A DNA stretch of 26,385 nt from a virus. The first letter of the stretch is position 1, and every line of letters begins with the position of its first letter. The stretch is from IMG/VR virus record IMGVR_UViG_3300022845_000018, positions 1 through 26,385 of that record; one strand, given 5' to 3'. Positions 5,502 to 10,544 of this stretch are shown one piece after another. A model generated the notes under the pieces. That model was not told the DNA's origin. It did not search any database and saw only the letters and a program-made list of their open reading frames with translations. Position numbers and translations under genes: made by a program.

Positions 5502-6483
5502 CTTGGTGCGCCCATGCCCAGCGAGTAAAGGCCTGTGTGTTGGCCAGATCGGGTGTCTTGCGGACAGCATGGGAGATGCTAAGGACCGAGAACTCGGCAG
5601 GCATACGGCCGGTGTAGGTCACAACACGTTCCAAGTTGGCCTCGGTGGCACGGTCAGCCAAGGCACCGGACAAGGCGTAGAGTGTGGCCGGGTCAGTCGG
5701 TACCTCTGCCGTATCGGGGTTGATGAGAATAGCATCGGGGTTGGGCAGCTTACGGTAGATACGCACAAACCCAACAAACTCAGCTGCGGCACCCTCACCA
5801 ATGGCACCCTTGAAGCACTCGTACTCTGCCTCGGCTGGCACGTTGCCAAGCACTGCACTGACACCCTCGACCCATGACCGTGGTGTCGGGTTGACGTCAC
5901 GCTGTGGGTCGAAGTCATGCAGCAAGTGAGGCCGGAACCGTGTGAAGGCGATGACCATGGGGTGTACGGCGTTGTCGATCATCCACTGTGTGCTGTCGTC
6001 GAGGTGTGTCTCGAACTCAAGCACGGTCTCACGGTTACGCAAGTGGCTCAAAACACGGTTGGCACCAGCCCTGTCGGACTGCCTGTTACCCGTTGACACC
6101 ACCGTCCACCCATTGGCCAAGGGCTTGCCGTGTAGGGTCCGAGCCTGCTGGATGTTGGCCAGTACCTTCTGTAGGTCGGCGTTGGCTTGGTTCCGATCGT
6201 CGAACAGTAGGATACCACCGCGCTCGGTGCCGGCCTTGCCCTTGAATGGGAACCATTCGGGCAGCTTGTAGCTGAAGCTGTCGCCGGCAGCGTCGGGGTA
6301 GGGTATCCCAAAGTCCTCGACCAGCATGGTCGGCATGTGCCGCTCCACGACAGGTAACCCCATAGCCTCGGCCACCTCATGGACAATGGTGGTCTTACCA
6401 CCCCCCGGAGGCCCCTCGATAGCTACGGATCGACCGAGTGGAATCAGCGACTTGAGTGTGTCTTTGAGTAATTTAGCACGCAT
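5488..6483 (-). CDS. MoxR/CobS-type AAA+ ATPase, 331 aa
   Basis: The protein has Walker A GPPGGGKT at 24-31, Walker B ILLFDD at 91-96 and a sensor-1-like VVSTGNRQSDRAG with N133. An RNR stretch at ~149-151 may supply an arginine finger. The second acidic Walker B residue is Asp (D96) instead of the usual Glu, followed by RNQA where MoxR proteins usually have INRA. These ATPases form hexameric rings that remodel a substrate through a VWA partner. The DUF3150 and DUF2201/VWA genes downstream supply that context. The ATG at 6483 follows AGGAGCCGCAA. The mRNA leader carries a hammerhead ribozyme (6506-6563), so this gene is probably translated from a self-processed transcript. Confidence 0.9.
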   Translation of the reverse strand: MRAKLLKDTLKSLIPLGRSVAIEGPPGGGKTTIVHEVAEAMGLPVVERHMPTMLVEDFGIPYPDAAGDSFSYKLPEWFPFKGKAGTERGGILLFDDRNQANADLQKVLANIQQARTLHGKPLANGWTVVSTGNRQSDRAGANRVLSHLRNRETVLEFETHLDDSTQWMIDNAVHPMVIAFTRFRPHLLHDFDPQRDVNPTPRSWVEGVSAVLGNVPAEAEYECFKGAIGEGAAAEFVGFVRIYRKLPNPDAILINPDTAEVPTDPATLYALSGALADRATEANLERVVTYTGRMPAEFSVLSISHAVRKTPDLANTQAFTRWAWAHQDVLF

Positions 6484-6505
6484 TTGCGGCTCCTATTATA
6501 TGGCT

Positions 6506-6563
6506 TGTCTCATCAGTGACATGGGTGCCACCCATGCCAGACGCCCCGTAGGGCGTTTCGACA
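6506..6563 (-). ncRNA. type II hammerhead ribozyme, upstream of the AAA+ gene (HHR-B)
   Basis: Read on the minus strand: stem II strand UGUC (6563-6560); GAAA (6559-6556); stem III CGCCC (6555-6551), UACG loop, GGGCG (6546-6542); U16.1 (6541) pairing A15.1; C17 (6540); stem I of ten pairs with one G-U (6539-6530 with 6526-6517) closed by GGC; CUGAUGA (6516-6510); stem II strand GACA (6509-6506). Every invariant core base of the hammerhead is present. Stem II is the open helix, which makes it type II. The C(UACG)G loop is an exceptionally stable tetraloop. Predicted cleavage is between 6540 and 6539, leaving the AAA+ mRNA with a 5' stem-loop. Confidence 0.9.
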
Positions 6564-6567
6564 TATG

Positions 6568-7368
6568 TCAGTGGTCCTTGATCTGGTTCAAGGCGTTGGT
6601 CATATTGGTGTAGCTGTCGAAATACTCATACATCTTGCTGTCGTAGCACATCTCGTACTTGTAGACAGCTTCACGGAGGCTACGCAGCTCCTGCTCCAAC
6701 GGCACACGGTTAGAGAAGCGGGCAGCGATCTCAGCCCAACCAGTCTCACCTTGCTTGAGGTAGGCCATAGCCTCTCGTGGTGTCCATGAGAACGCACCGC
6801 CCCAACGGGGGGCAAGTGGACACAAGTTGAGACGAATACGTGTCTCCAACCATAGCTTGAACGTGTAGTAGTTGCTGTCCTTGAGGGCCTGCTTGCCCTC
6901 TTTACGGTTGAGACACGGCACCTCGATGGGCTTGTTACCATCGACGAGTTCCCAACCAGTCTCCTTGGGCTGGACCACGGCGAAGGACGGGGTTTTGTAG
7001 TACCGACCACCCACTTCGGTGATGAGGCCCTTGTCTGACCAGTGGGTATTCACATAGGGCCCGAGGACTAACCACATGACGCGGTTGGTCAGGATAGAGG
7101 GGTAAGGGTCGAGGACAATAGGGGACAGGTCGTTGTCACCAGCAGCTTGGTAGGTGTAGCGGATAATATCCGTGGAGTAGAGCCGGACCAGTATGTCACT
7201 GGTCGTTGGCTCCATCCGGATGGTCAGGTTGTCGCTACCACGGTTGGTCAGTGGCCTTGTGTTCTGGTCTGACCGACCACGGATAGGCTTGATGGAGTTG
7301 TACTTGAGCAGTGCTGTGTTGTAGGACAGCATATGGTGGGATGGTAACTCGATGTTTCTTCCGAACAT
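6568..7368 (-). CDS. phage protein of unknown function, 266 aa, flanked by ribozymes
   Basis: I start it at the ATG at 7368 (MFGRNIELPSHH), which has a perfect AAGGAGATCAACT site. An in-frame ATG at 7455 would translate through the hammerhead structure and is unlikely. The protein is soluble-looking, with a basic middle region (RYYKTPSFAVVQPKETGWELVD), an aromatic stretch (APRWGGAFSWTPREAMAYL) and a C-terminal acidic, tyrosine-rich helix (YKYEMCYDSKMYEYFDSYTN). I recognise no domain. A predicted self-cleaving ribozyme lies immediately before and after the gene, so its message may be released as a separate RNA, which sets it apart from its neighbours. Confidence 0.8.
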   Translation of the reverse strand: MFGRNIELPSHHMLSYNTALLKYNSIKPIRGRSDQNTRPLTNRGSDNLTIRMEPTTSDILVRLYSTDIIRYTYQAAGDNDLSPIVLDPYPSILTNRVMWLVLGPYVNTHWSDKGLITEVGGRYYKTPSFAVVQPKETGWELVDGNKPIEVPCLNRKEGKQALKDSNYYTFKLWLETRIRLNLCPLAPRWGGAFSWTPREAMAYLKQGETGWAEIAARFSNRVPLEQELRSLREAVYKYEMCYDSKMYEYFDSYTNMTNALNQIKDH

Positions 7369-7388
7369 TAGTTGATCTCCTTGGGCTT

Positions 7389-7450
7389 GTCTCGTCAGTG
7401 CCGTGGTAGCCAACCACGGCAGACAGACCACCTTGGTGGTCTGTTTCGAC
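7389..7450 (-). ncRNA. type II hammerhead ribozyme, upstream of the 266-aa gene (HHR-A)
   Basis: Read on the minus strand: stem II strand GUC (7450-7448); GAAA (7447-7444); stem III CAGACCACC (7443-7435) with GGUGGUCUG (7432-7424), two-base AA turn as drawn; U16.1 (7423); C17 (7422); stem I UGCCGUGGU (7421-7413), loop UGGCU, ACCACGGCA (7407-7399), nine perfect pairs; CUGACGA (7398-7392); stem II strand GAC (7391-7389). All invariant core bases are present. Predicted cleavage is between 7422 and 7421. The stem III and stem I sequences differ fully from HHR-B but pair equally well. Stem II is only 3 bp. The 5' edge lies just after the stop codon of the 50-aa gene. Confidence 0.9.
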
Positions 7451-7451
7451 T

Positions 7452-7604
7452 TCATGGAACTAAGATTGCAGCGTAGGTAGCACCGAACCTATCGGCGACG
7501 TGCTTCCGTAGAAGCGCCTTGTCTACAGGCTGACCAAGCTGTTCACACTTGGTGCGGTACTGGTTGGTGTAGACCGCGGCGAGGTCCAGTATAATCTCGT
7601 TCAT
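7452..7604 (-). CDS. small protein, 50 aa
   Basis: The frame MNEIILDLAAVYTNQYRTKC to FGATYAAILVP begins at an ATG that overlaps the upstream TGA by one base (TGATG) behind AAGGAGATCAACT. It ends one base before the 5' strand of hammerhead HHR-A. It is largely helical with one cysteine and matches no family I know. The strong ribosome binding site is nearly identical to that of the 266-aa gene. Confidence 0.65.
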   Translation of the reverse strand: MNEIILDLAAVYTNQYRTKCEQLGQPVDKALLRKHVADRFGATYAAILVP

Positions 7605-7876
7605 CAGTTGATCTCCTTGGTGGGGTTGTTATCAAGCCAGCACTGTACTGTGTAGGCAGCGACAGCAAAGCGGACTACCATTACACCGGGCTTATGGTCA
7701 GGGAAGAAACCAGCGGCTTCCCAGCCAGCAGTACCCATGGAAGTACTACCATCCCACATATTAGCGTTGACCATGGCCCTGATATGGGCAGCACTGGACT
7801 TACCGGGGTTGATAATACGCAGCACGTCGGCGGTTGCCTCAAGGCTGTGCTCGTCGGTCTCGATTGTATAGTTCAT
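7604..7876 (-). CDS. small protein of unknown function, 90 aa
   Basis: The sequence MNYTIETDEHSLEATADVLR to AYTVQCWLDNNPTKEIN has a mixed alpha/beta look. A GKSSAAHIRAMVNANMWDG stretch is followed by a hydrophobic segment (GVMVVRFAVAAYTVQCWL) too interrupted to be a sure membrane helix. AAGGATGACTACGCT precedes the ATG at 7876. It sits between the promoter-proximal 108-aa gene and the 50-aa gene in one operon. No family recognised. Confidence 0.68.
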   Translation of the reverse strand: MNYTIETDEHSLEATADVLRIINPGKSSAAHIRAMVNANMWDGSTSMGTAGWEAAGFFPDHKPGVMVVRFAVAAYTVQCWLDNNPTKEIN

Positions 7877-7889
7877 AGCGTAGTCATCC

Positions 7890-8216
7890 TTACTTTACGA
7901 GGGAAAGCATCAGCGGTGCTGACACGTTGTTGTAGTGAATCTGTACATGAGTGTAACCATACTCAACGAGGTGACGACGTTCGTCTACTGCCACTACCTG
8001 TCCACAGTAGGGGCTTGCCTCGGAAGTAATCACAAACTCACGACCAGCAGCCCAGTCATAACCAGCGTCAGACTGGTGTAGATAGGTACGACGACGAGGA
8101 CGGATGGTAAGTATACGCTGGGAAGTGTGTTCACTTAGGTCGGCGAGGTTGACCCAAGTCACTGGCGCAGTGTCAACTTCACTGTCACCGTCGTCCATGA
8201 AGATATTATTAAACAT
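7890..8216 (-). CDS. first gene of a leftward operon, 108 aa, unknown function
   Basis: I start it at the ATG at 8216 (MFNNIFMDDGDSEVD) with AGGAGCTAACTACT upstream. A longer frame from 8282 would begin at the promoter itself. The C-terminal two thirds look beta-rich (QRILTIRPRRRTYLHQ; REFVITSEASPYCGQVVAVD; YTHVQIHYNN), suggesting a small barrel-like domain. A TTGACA-N17-TAGTTT promoter lies about 65 nt upstream. Function is unknown. Confidence 0.7.
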   Translation of the reverse strand: MFNNIFMDDGDSEVDTAPVTWVNLADLSEHTSQRILTIRPRRRTYLHQSDAGYDWAAGREFVITSEASPYCGQVVAVDERRHLVEYGYTHVQIHYNNVSAPLMLSLVK

Positions 8217-8280
8217 AGTAGTTAGCTCCTGTAAAAGAGAGATTTTATACCACCGAGCCGGGTTGGGCTTGGCGATTTTC

Positions 8281-8309
8281 AAACTAGCACGTCAGCCGAG
8301 CCGTGTCAA
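8281..8309 (-). promoter_or_regulatory. sigma70-type promoter for the 108/90/50/266-aa operon
   Basis: TTGACA (8309-8304) and TAGTTT (8286-8281) lie 17 nt apart on the minus strand. The -35 is consensus and the -10 keeps TA...T. The expected start near 8275 leaves a leader of about 58 nt with an AGGAG site before the ATG at 8216. Confidence 0.55.
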
Positions 8310-8376
8310 GTTCGGGGTTAAGCCCTTGATTTTGTTGAGTTTTTTCGTAAGTGTGTGCCAAGTATGTACCAAGAAG

Positions 8377-8830
8377 CTATCTACTTGTAAGTACTTGAAA
8401 TCATTCAATGTAGATAGATGGCGGACGCGCAAGTGCTTGATATTGCAGGAACTATATACTTATCTATCTATCTACTCGAAACTAAACGCGCTATGTTAGA
8501 AAGTGGGGGCGTGACTCGTTTACTCGAAATAGGGTTTTGCACGATAGAACAGTATAAAAAACGTAGATAGATAGATATATTATATAGATACTTTATATAT
8601 ACACACTACTACCCCTTGGTATACCCTTGGTTTTACAGGCTTTTTTCCAAGTATACGTGTATACTAAGCTCCAATACGTTACACAAGCTGTATCGTATCA
8701 AGACAAACTATACAGCAAAAAGTAGATAGATGCGTGTACTGTTTGGCTAACATACTGATAACACACAATATAAAGTAGATAGTTTTTTAGTATACGTGTA
8801 TAGTGTAAGTATACACTACTAAAGTAGACA
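8377..8830. repeat. family of GTAGATAG elements
   Basis: Copies in the plus sense start at 8410, 8563, 8722, 8775 and 8824 (the last is degenerate, GTAGACA). Copies in the minus sense lie at 8377-8384 and 8461-8475. The elements at 8461-8475 and 8563-8577 are perfect 15-bp inverted repeats of each other (TATCTATCTATCTAC and GTAGATAGATAGATA). The last three plus-sense copies are each preceded by AAA and spaced about 50 bp apart (53 and 49). Confidence 0.75.
8650..8665. promoter_or_regulatory. palindromic GTATAC operator-like site
   Basis: AGTATACGTGTATACT has perfect 7-bp arms around GT. A near copy, AGTATACGTGTATAGT, occurs at 8789-8804 and is followed by a second inverted repeat, TAGTGTA-AGTA-TACACTA (8801-8818). 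Such symmetry fits a dimeric DNA-binding protein. The site also contains GTGTATACT, the word repeated upstream of the terminase genes. Confidence 0.5.
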
Positions 8831-9005
8831 AATACCCCCCGACTAATGCTGTCAAGTATGCGCGCACCCTAAATCCCCCCGACGTATGCCGAGAGAAACG
8901 AGGTGGTTGTTCACGGGCTGCGAGGTACCGCTTGGCTTCCAACTGACCGATGCGGCTAACATAGCCGTCGTACTGCCGCAGTTTCTTATCAATGCGTGGT
9001 GCCAT
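8787..9005 (-). CDS. small basic protein, 72 aa
   Basis: The ATG at 9005 (MAPRIDKKLRQYDGYVSRIG) follows AGGAGAAAAATACT, a leader shared almost exactly with the preceding gene. The first 50 residues are basic and protein-like. The last 15 (GGYLSTLVVYTYTIHVY) read through the GTATAC palindrome region, which is odd for a protein end. It shares the short LEAKR word with the 82-aa protein just upstream. Function is unknown, and a DNA-binding role would only be a guess from the charge. Confidence 0.55.
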   Translation of the reverse strand: MAPRIDKKLRQYDGYVSRIGQLEAKRYLAAREQPPRFSRHTSGGFRVRAYLTALVGGYLSTLVVYTYTIHVY

Positions 9006-9028
9006 AGTATTTTTCTCCTGATTAAAGG

Positions 9029-9052
9029 CGGCCAGCCCTTGCAGGCTGGCCG
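9029..9052 (-). other. hairpin in the leader of the 72-aa gene
   Basis: CGGCCAGCC and GGCTGGCCG form a 9-bp stem around a 6-nt loop, followed on the minus strand by CCTTTAATCAGGAGAAAAATACT and the ATG. There is no uridine run, so a simple terminator is unlikely. A second copy of the cassette precedes the 82-aa gene. RNase III processing or mRNA stabilisation are possible roles. Confidence 0.7.
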
Positions 9053-9058
9053 TTAGTT

Positions 9059-9307
9059 TCATAGTACCCAGATTATCCGGGCATGGCAGTAAGCGAGCCG
9101 CTTGGCTTCCAAGCCTTCCAAGCCTCGACTTTTTTGCTTCCAAGCCTTGGGTTTTTTGCTTATACGGGGTTTTTTCCGAGCCGGACCGTACCAGCTTTCC
9201 GGTATACGTGCCATGATTTCGGCTATTTCTTCATGGTCGAATGCGCCCGCGCGCCAAGAGTTCTTTACCGCCAAGTTCTCTTGGCGCGCCAGTCTTTGCA
9301 TAGTCAT
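9059..9307 (-). CDS. small basic protein, 82 aa
   Basis: The ATG at 9307 has an AGGAGAAAAATACT leader. The N-terminal part (MTMQRLARQENLAVKNSWRA, then FDHEEIAEIMARIPESW) is a plausible small helical domain. The middle is very basic (ARKKPRISKKPKAWKQKSRGL), which suggests nucleic-acid binding. The end (LEGLEAKRLAYCHARIIWVL) repeats the LEAKR word of the next gene. It is the second gene behind the strong leftward promoter at 9790-9818, so it is probably early. No family recognised. Confidence 0.58.
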   Translation of the reverse strand: MTMQRLARQENLAVKNSWRAGAFDHEEIAEIMARIPESWYGPARKKPRISKKPKAWKQKSRGLEGLEAKRLAYCHARIIWVL

Positions 9308-9332
9308 AGTATTTTTCTCCTAGGTTAAAGGT

Positions 9333-9354
9333 GGCCAGCCCTTGAGGGCTGGCC
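9333..9354 (-). other. hairpin in the leader of the 82-aa gene
   Basis: GGCCAGCCC and GGGCTGGCC pair over 9 bp around a TTGA/TCAA loop. On the minus strand it is followed by ACCTTTAACCTAGGAG and the shared AAAAATACT-ATG. It is the sister of the hairpin at 9029-9052. Seven nucleotides separate it from the stop codon of the 95-aa gene. Confidence 0.72.
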
Positions 9355-9361
9355 ATTGTGA

Positions 9362-9649
9362 TTAGAGCTTAAAGACAGGCTTAGTACTTGCCTTAGTCAC
9401 GCGTGACTCTCGCTCTGGAACCTTGGCAACCTTGAGCGTGCCAAAGCGGTATCCAAAGGCAAGAGTGAAGCCTTCGTCAAGGGATCCTTTTTTGCGGGCG
9501 GCAGCAACGAATTGCGTTTCAAAAGACGCTTTGATGTCTTTGTAAGCTTTTTCAGCAAGCCGCACGGCATCAAGCCGCTTGGCGAGTGCTGCATTGGCTT
9601 CTAAAGAAACTAGAACCCAAGTCAATTCGGATGCATCACGTTTAGTCAT
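9362..9649 (-). CDS. first leftward gene after the main control region, 95 aa
   Basis: The ATG at 9649 (MTKRDASELTWVLVSLEANA) follows AAAGGGAACGACT, a moderate ribosome binding site. An upstream in-frame ATG at 9733 has no such site. The protein has a long amphipathic helix (~15-55, LEANAALAKRLDAVRLAEKA and on) and a basic, beta-like C-terminus (FTLAFGYRFGTLKVAKVPER) ending in TKASTKPVFKL. It is transcribed from the strong promoter at 9790-9818 through a leader of about 130 nt, which marks it as an early gene. Function is unknown. Confidence 0.7.
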   Translation of the reverse strand: MTKRDASELTWVLVSLEANAALAKRLDAVRLAEKAYKDIKASFETQFVAAARKKGSLDEGFTLAFGYRFGTLKVAKVPERESRVTKASTKPVFKL

Positions 9650-9789
9650 AGTCGTTCCCTTTCGAGGATTAAGATTGAAAGAGCATGACCCCATTATCGG
9701 GATCACGTCCCTAGGTGTGTTCAACGATGTCAAAAAGCGTGGGTTTGTGGCCCTTACCGATCGGACGTCGCCGCCGTTTCGATGAATTA

Positions 9790-9818
9790 TTTATAGCAAA
9801 CTATACACGCACTGTCAA
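9790..9818 (-). promoter_or_regulatory. strong leftward sigma70-type promoter
   Basis: TTGACA (9818-9813) and TATAAA (9795-9790) are separated by exactly 17 nt on the minus strand, with a GTGTATAG word in the spacer. This is the best promoter in the window and needs no phage factor. It should drive the leftward genes from 9649 on, with a start near 9783. Confidence 0.82.
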
Positions 9819-9854
9819 ATTCACTTTGTTTTATGGCGTTTTATAGGGGTGCAT

Positions 9855-10017
9855 GTATACTTGCGCGGCGCGCCGTATAGGGCAGGGGCAGGGGCAGGGG
9901 GGCCACATGGACAGGGAAATTTTTACCCCCCCGGTAGTGTAGTAAACCTCGCAAAGCACAGGCCAAAAAAAGGAACGTGTATACTTTCGAGCCTCCCAGA
10001 AACCAAACTGTATACTT
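9855..10017 (+). promoter_or_regulatory. three tandem GTATACTT motifs upstream of the terminase genes
   Basis: GTATACTT occurs at 9855-9862, 9979-9986 and 10010-10017, each preceded by a short A/C/G word (GCAT, ACGT, AACT). The spacings are 124 and 31 bp. TATACT resembles a -10 box, but no -35 lies at the right distance. Related words occur before the portal gene (ACGTGTATATT at 12400) and in the low-GC block. A phage regulator site or extended -10 promoter is possible. Confidence 0.45.
9880..9902 (+). other. G-quadruplex motif in the divergent control region
   Basis: Four runs of 3, 4, 4 and 6 guanines are separated by the dinucleotide CA each time. This satisfies the usual G3+N1-7 rule with very short loops, the most stable kind. 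It lies between the leftward promoter and the rightward structural genes. Confidence 0.7.
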
Positions 10018-10028
10018 TGCATACCCCC

Positions 10029-10058
10029 TTGTCAGACCCCACCACCCCGCGCTATCTT
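10029..10058 (+). promoter_or_regulatory. candidate promoter giving a leaderless terminase mRNA
   Basis: TTGTCA (10029-10034) and TATCTT (10053-10058) are 18 nt apart. The start point expected 7 nt after the -10 falls on the A of the ATG at 10065. There is no Shine-Dalgarno sequence before that ATG, which agrees with a leaderless transcript. Confidence 0.42.
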
Positions 10059-10064
10059 AGCGCC

Positions 10065-10544
10065 ATGGACACATACCCGCTGCATCACACCAAATGGTCG
10101 GACCGTCTGACGTTCGACATCGCCCTTGCCCTAGAGGGCAGCGGGGAGGACTTGGATGAGATCAAGGACCGGCACGGCGTAACCGCCTCGGACCTGCTGG
10201 TGTTCAACAAGGACCCGGTGTTTCTCAAGCGCGTGGAATCCTACCGCGAGGACATCCGAGAGAAGGGCATGACCTTCAAGCTCAAGGCTCGGGCGCAGGC
10301 TGAGGAGCTCCTCACAACGTCTTGGGGGCTGATCCACAGCCCGAATGTATCCCCAGCAGTCAAGGCTGACCTCATCAAGTCCACGGTCAAGTGGGCCGGG
10401 CTGGAAGCCAAGACCGAGGAGACCGCGGCTGGCGGCGGTGGTGTGAAGATCAACATCAACTTCGGGAACAATACACCGCCCATGACCCTGACAGCGGACG
10501 TGGAAGGGGAAGCCTATGAACTCGATTCAGACGATTTTCAGTAG
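10065..10544 (+). CDS. terS: terminase small subunit-like protein, 159 aa
   Basis: The protein (MDTYPLHHTKWSDRLTFDIA to ELDSDDFQ) has an N-terminal helix-turn-helix-like segment (~12-50, LALEGSGEDLDEIKDRHGVT and on), then a long helical region (YREDIREKGMTFKLKARAQA, then VKADLIKSTVKWAGLEAK). It ends in a flexible acidic tail. This architecture, and the place two short genes before the large terminase, fits a small terminase that recognises packaging sites. I chose the ATG at 10065. The frame stays open to 9849, but that part crosses the G-quadruplex and motif region and is not protein-like. The start has no ribosome binding site (see the promoter at 10029). Confidence 0.78.
   Translation: MDTYPLHHTKWSDRLTFDIALALEGSGEDLDEIKDRHGVTASDLLVFNKDPVFLKRVESYREDIREKGMTFKLKARAQAEELLTTSWGLIHSPNVSPAVKADLIKSTVKWAGLEAKTEETAAGGGGVKININFGNNTPPMTLTADVEGEAYELDSDDFQ

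Larger units (their letters stand above)
8217..8786. other. low-GC, repeat-rich non-coding block, possible origin or control region
   Basis: About 570 bp without a credible gene lie between two leftward operons. The block is visibly AT-rich against its GC-rich surroundings. It holds several GTAGATAG/CTATCTAC elements in both orientations, AGTATAC palindromes, repeated CCCTTGGTATA and CCAAGTAT words, and a leftward promoter at its left end. Frames crossing it have no ribosome binding site and no protein-like composition. Low-GC DNA with short iterated motifs is typical of phage replication origins or regulator arrays. That reading is inference. Confidence 0.6.

Noticed and set aside
7369-7455. 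In-frame N-terminal extension of the 266-aa protein (start at 7455)
   Set aside because: It would translate through the hammerhead ribozyme, has no ribosome binding site, and the ATG at 7368 has a perfect one.
8104-8499. Rightward 131-aa frame across the low-GC block
   Set aside because: It overlaps the leftward 108-aa gene and its promoter, and its content follows the repeats. No ribosome binding site.
8477-8530. TACTCGAAA words as parts of a plus-strand ribozyme
   Set aside because: No CUGANGA core or matching hairpins nearby. They are only a short repeated word.
8377-8830. GTAGATAG repeats as a CRISPR array
   Set aside because: The units are too short, lie in both orientations and have no constant repeat-spacer periodicity.
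9849-10064. In-frame N-terminal extension of the small terminase
   Set aside because: It crosses the G-quadruplex and GTATACTT motifs, and its composition is not protein-like.
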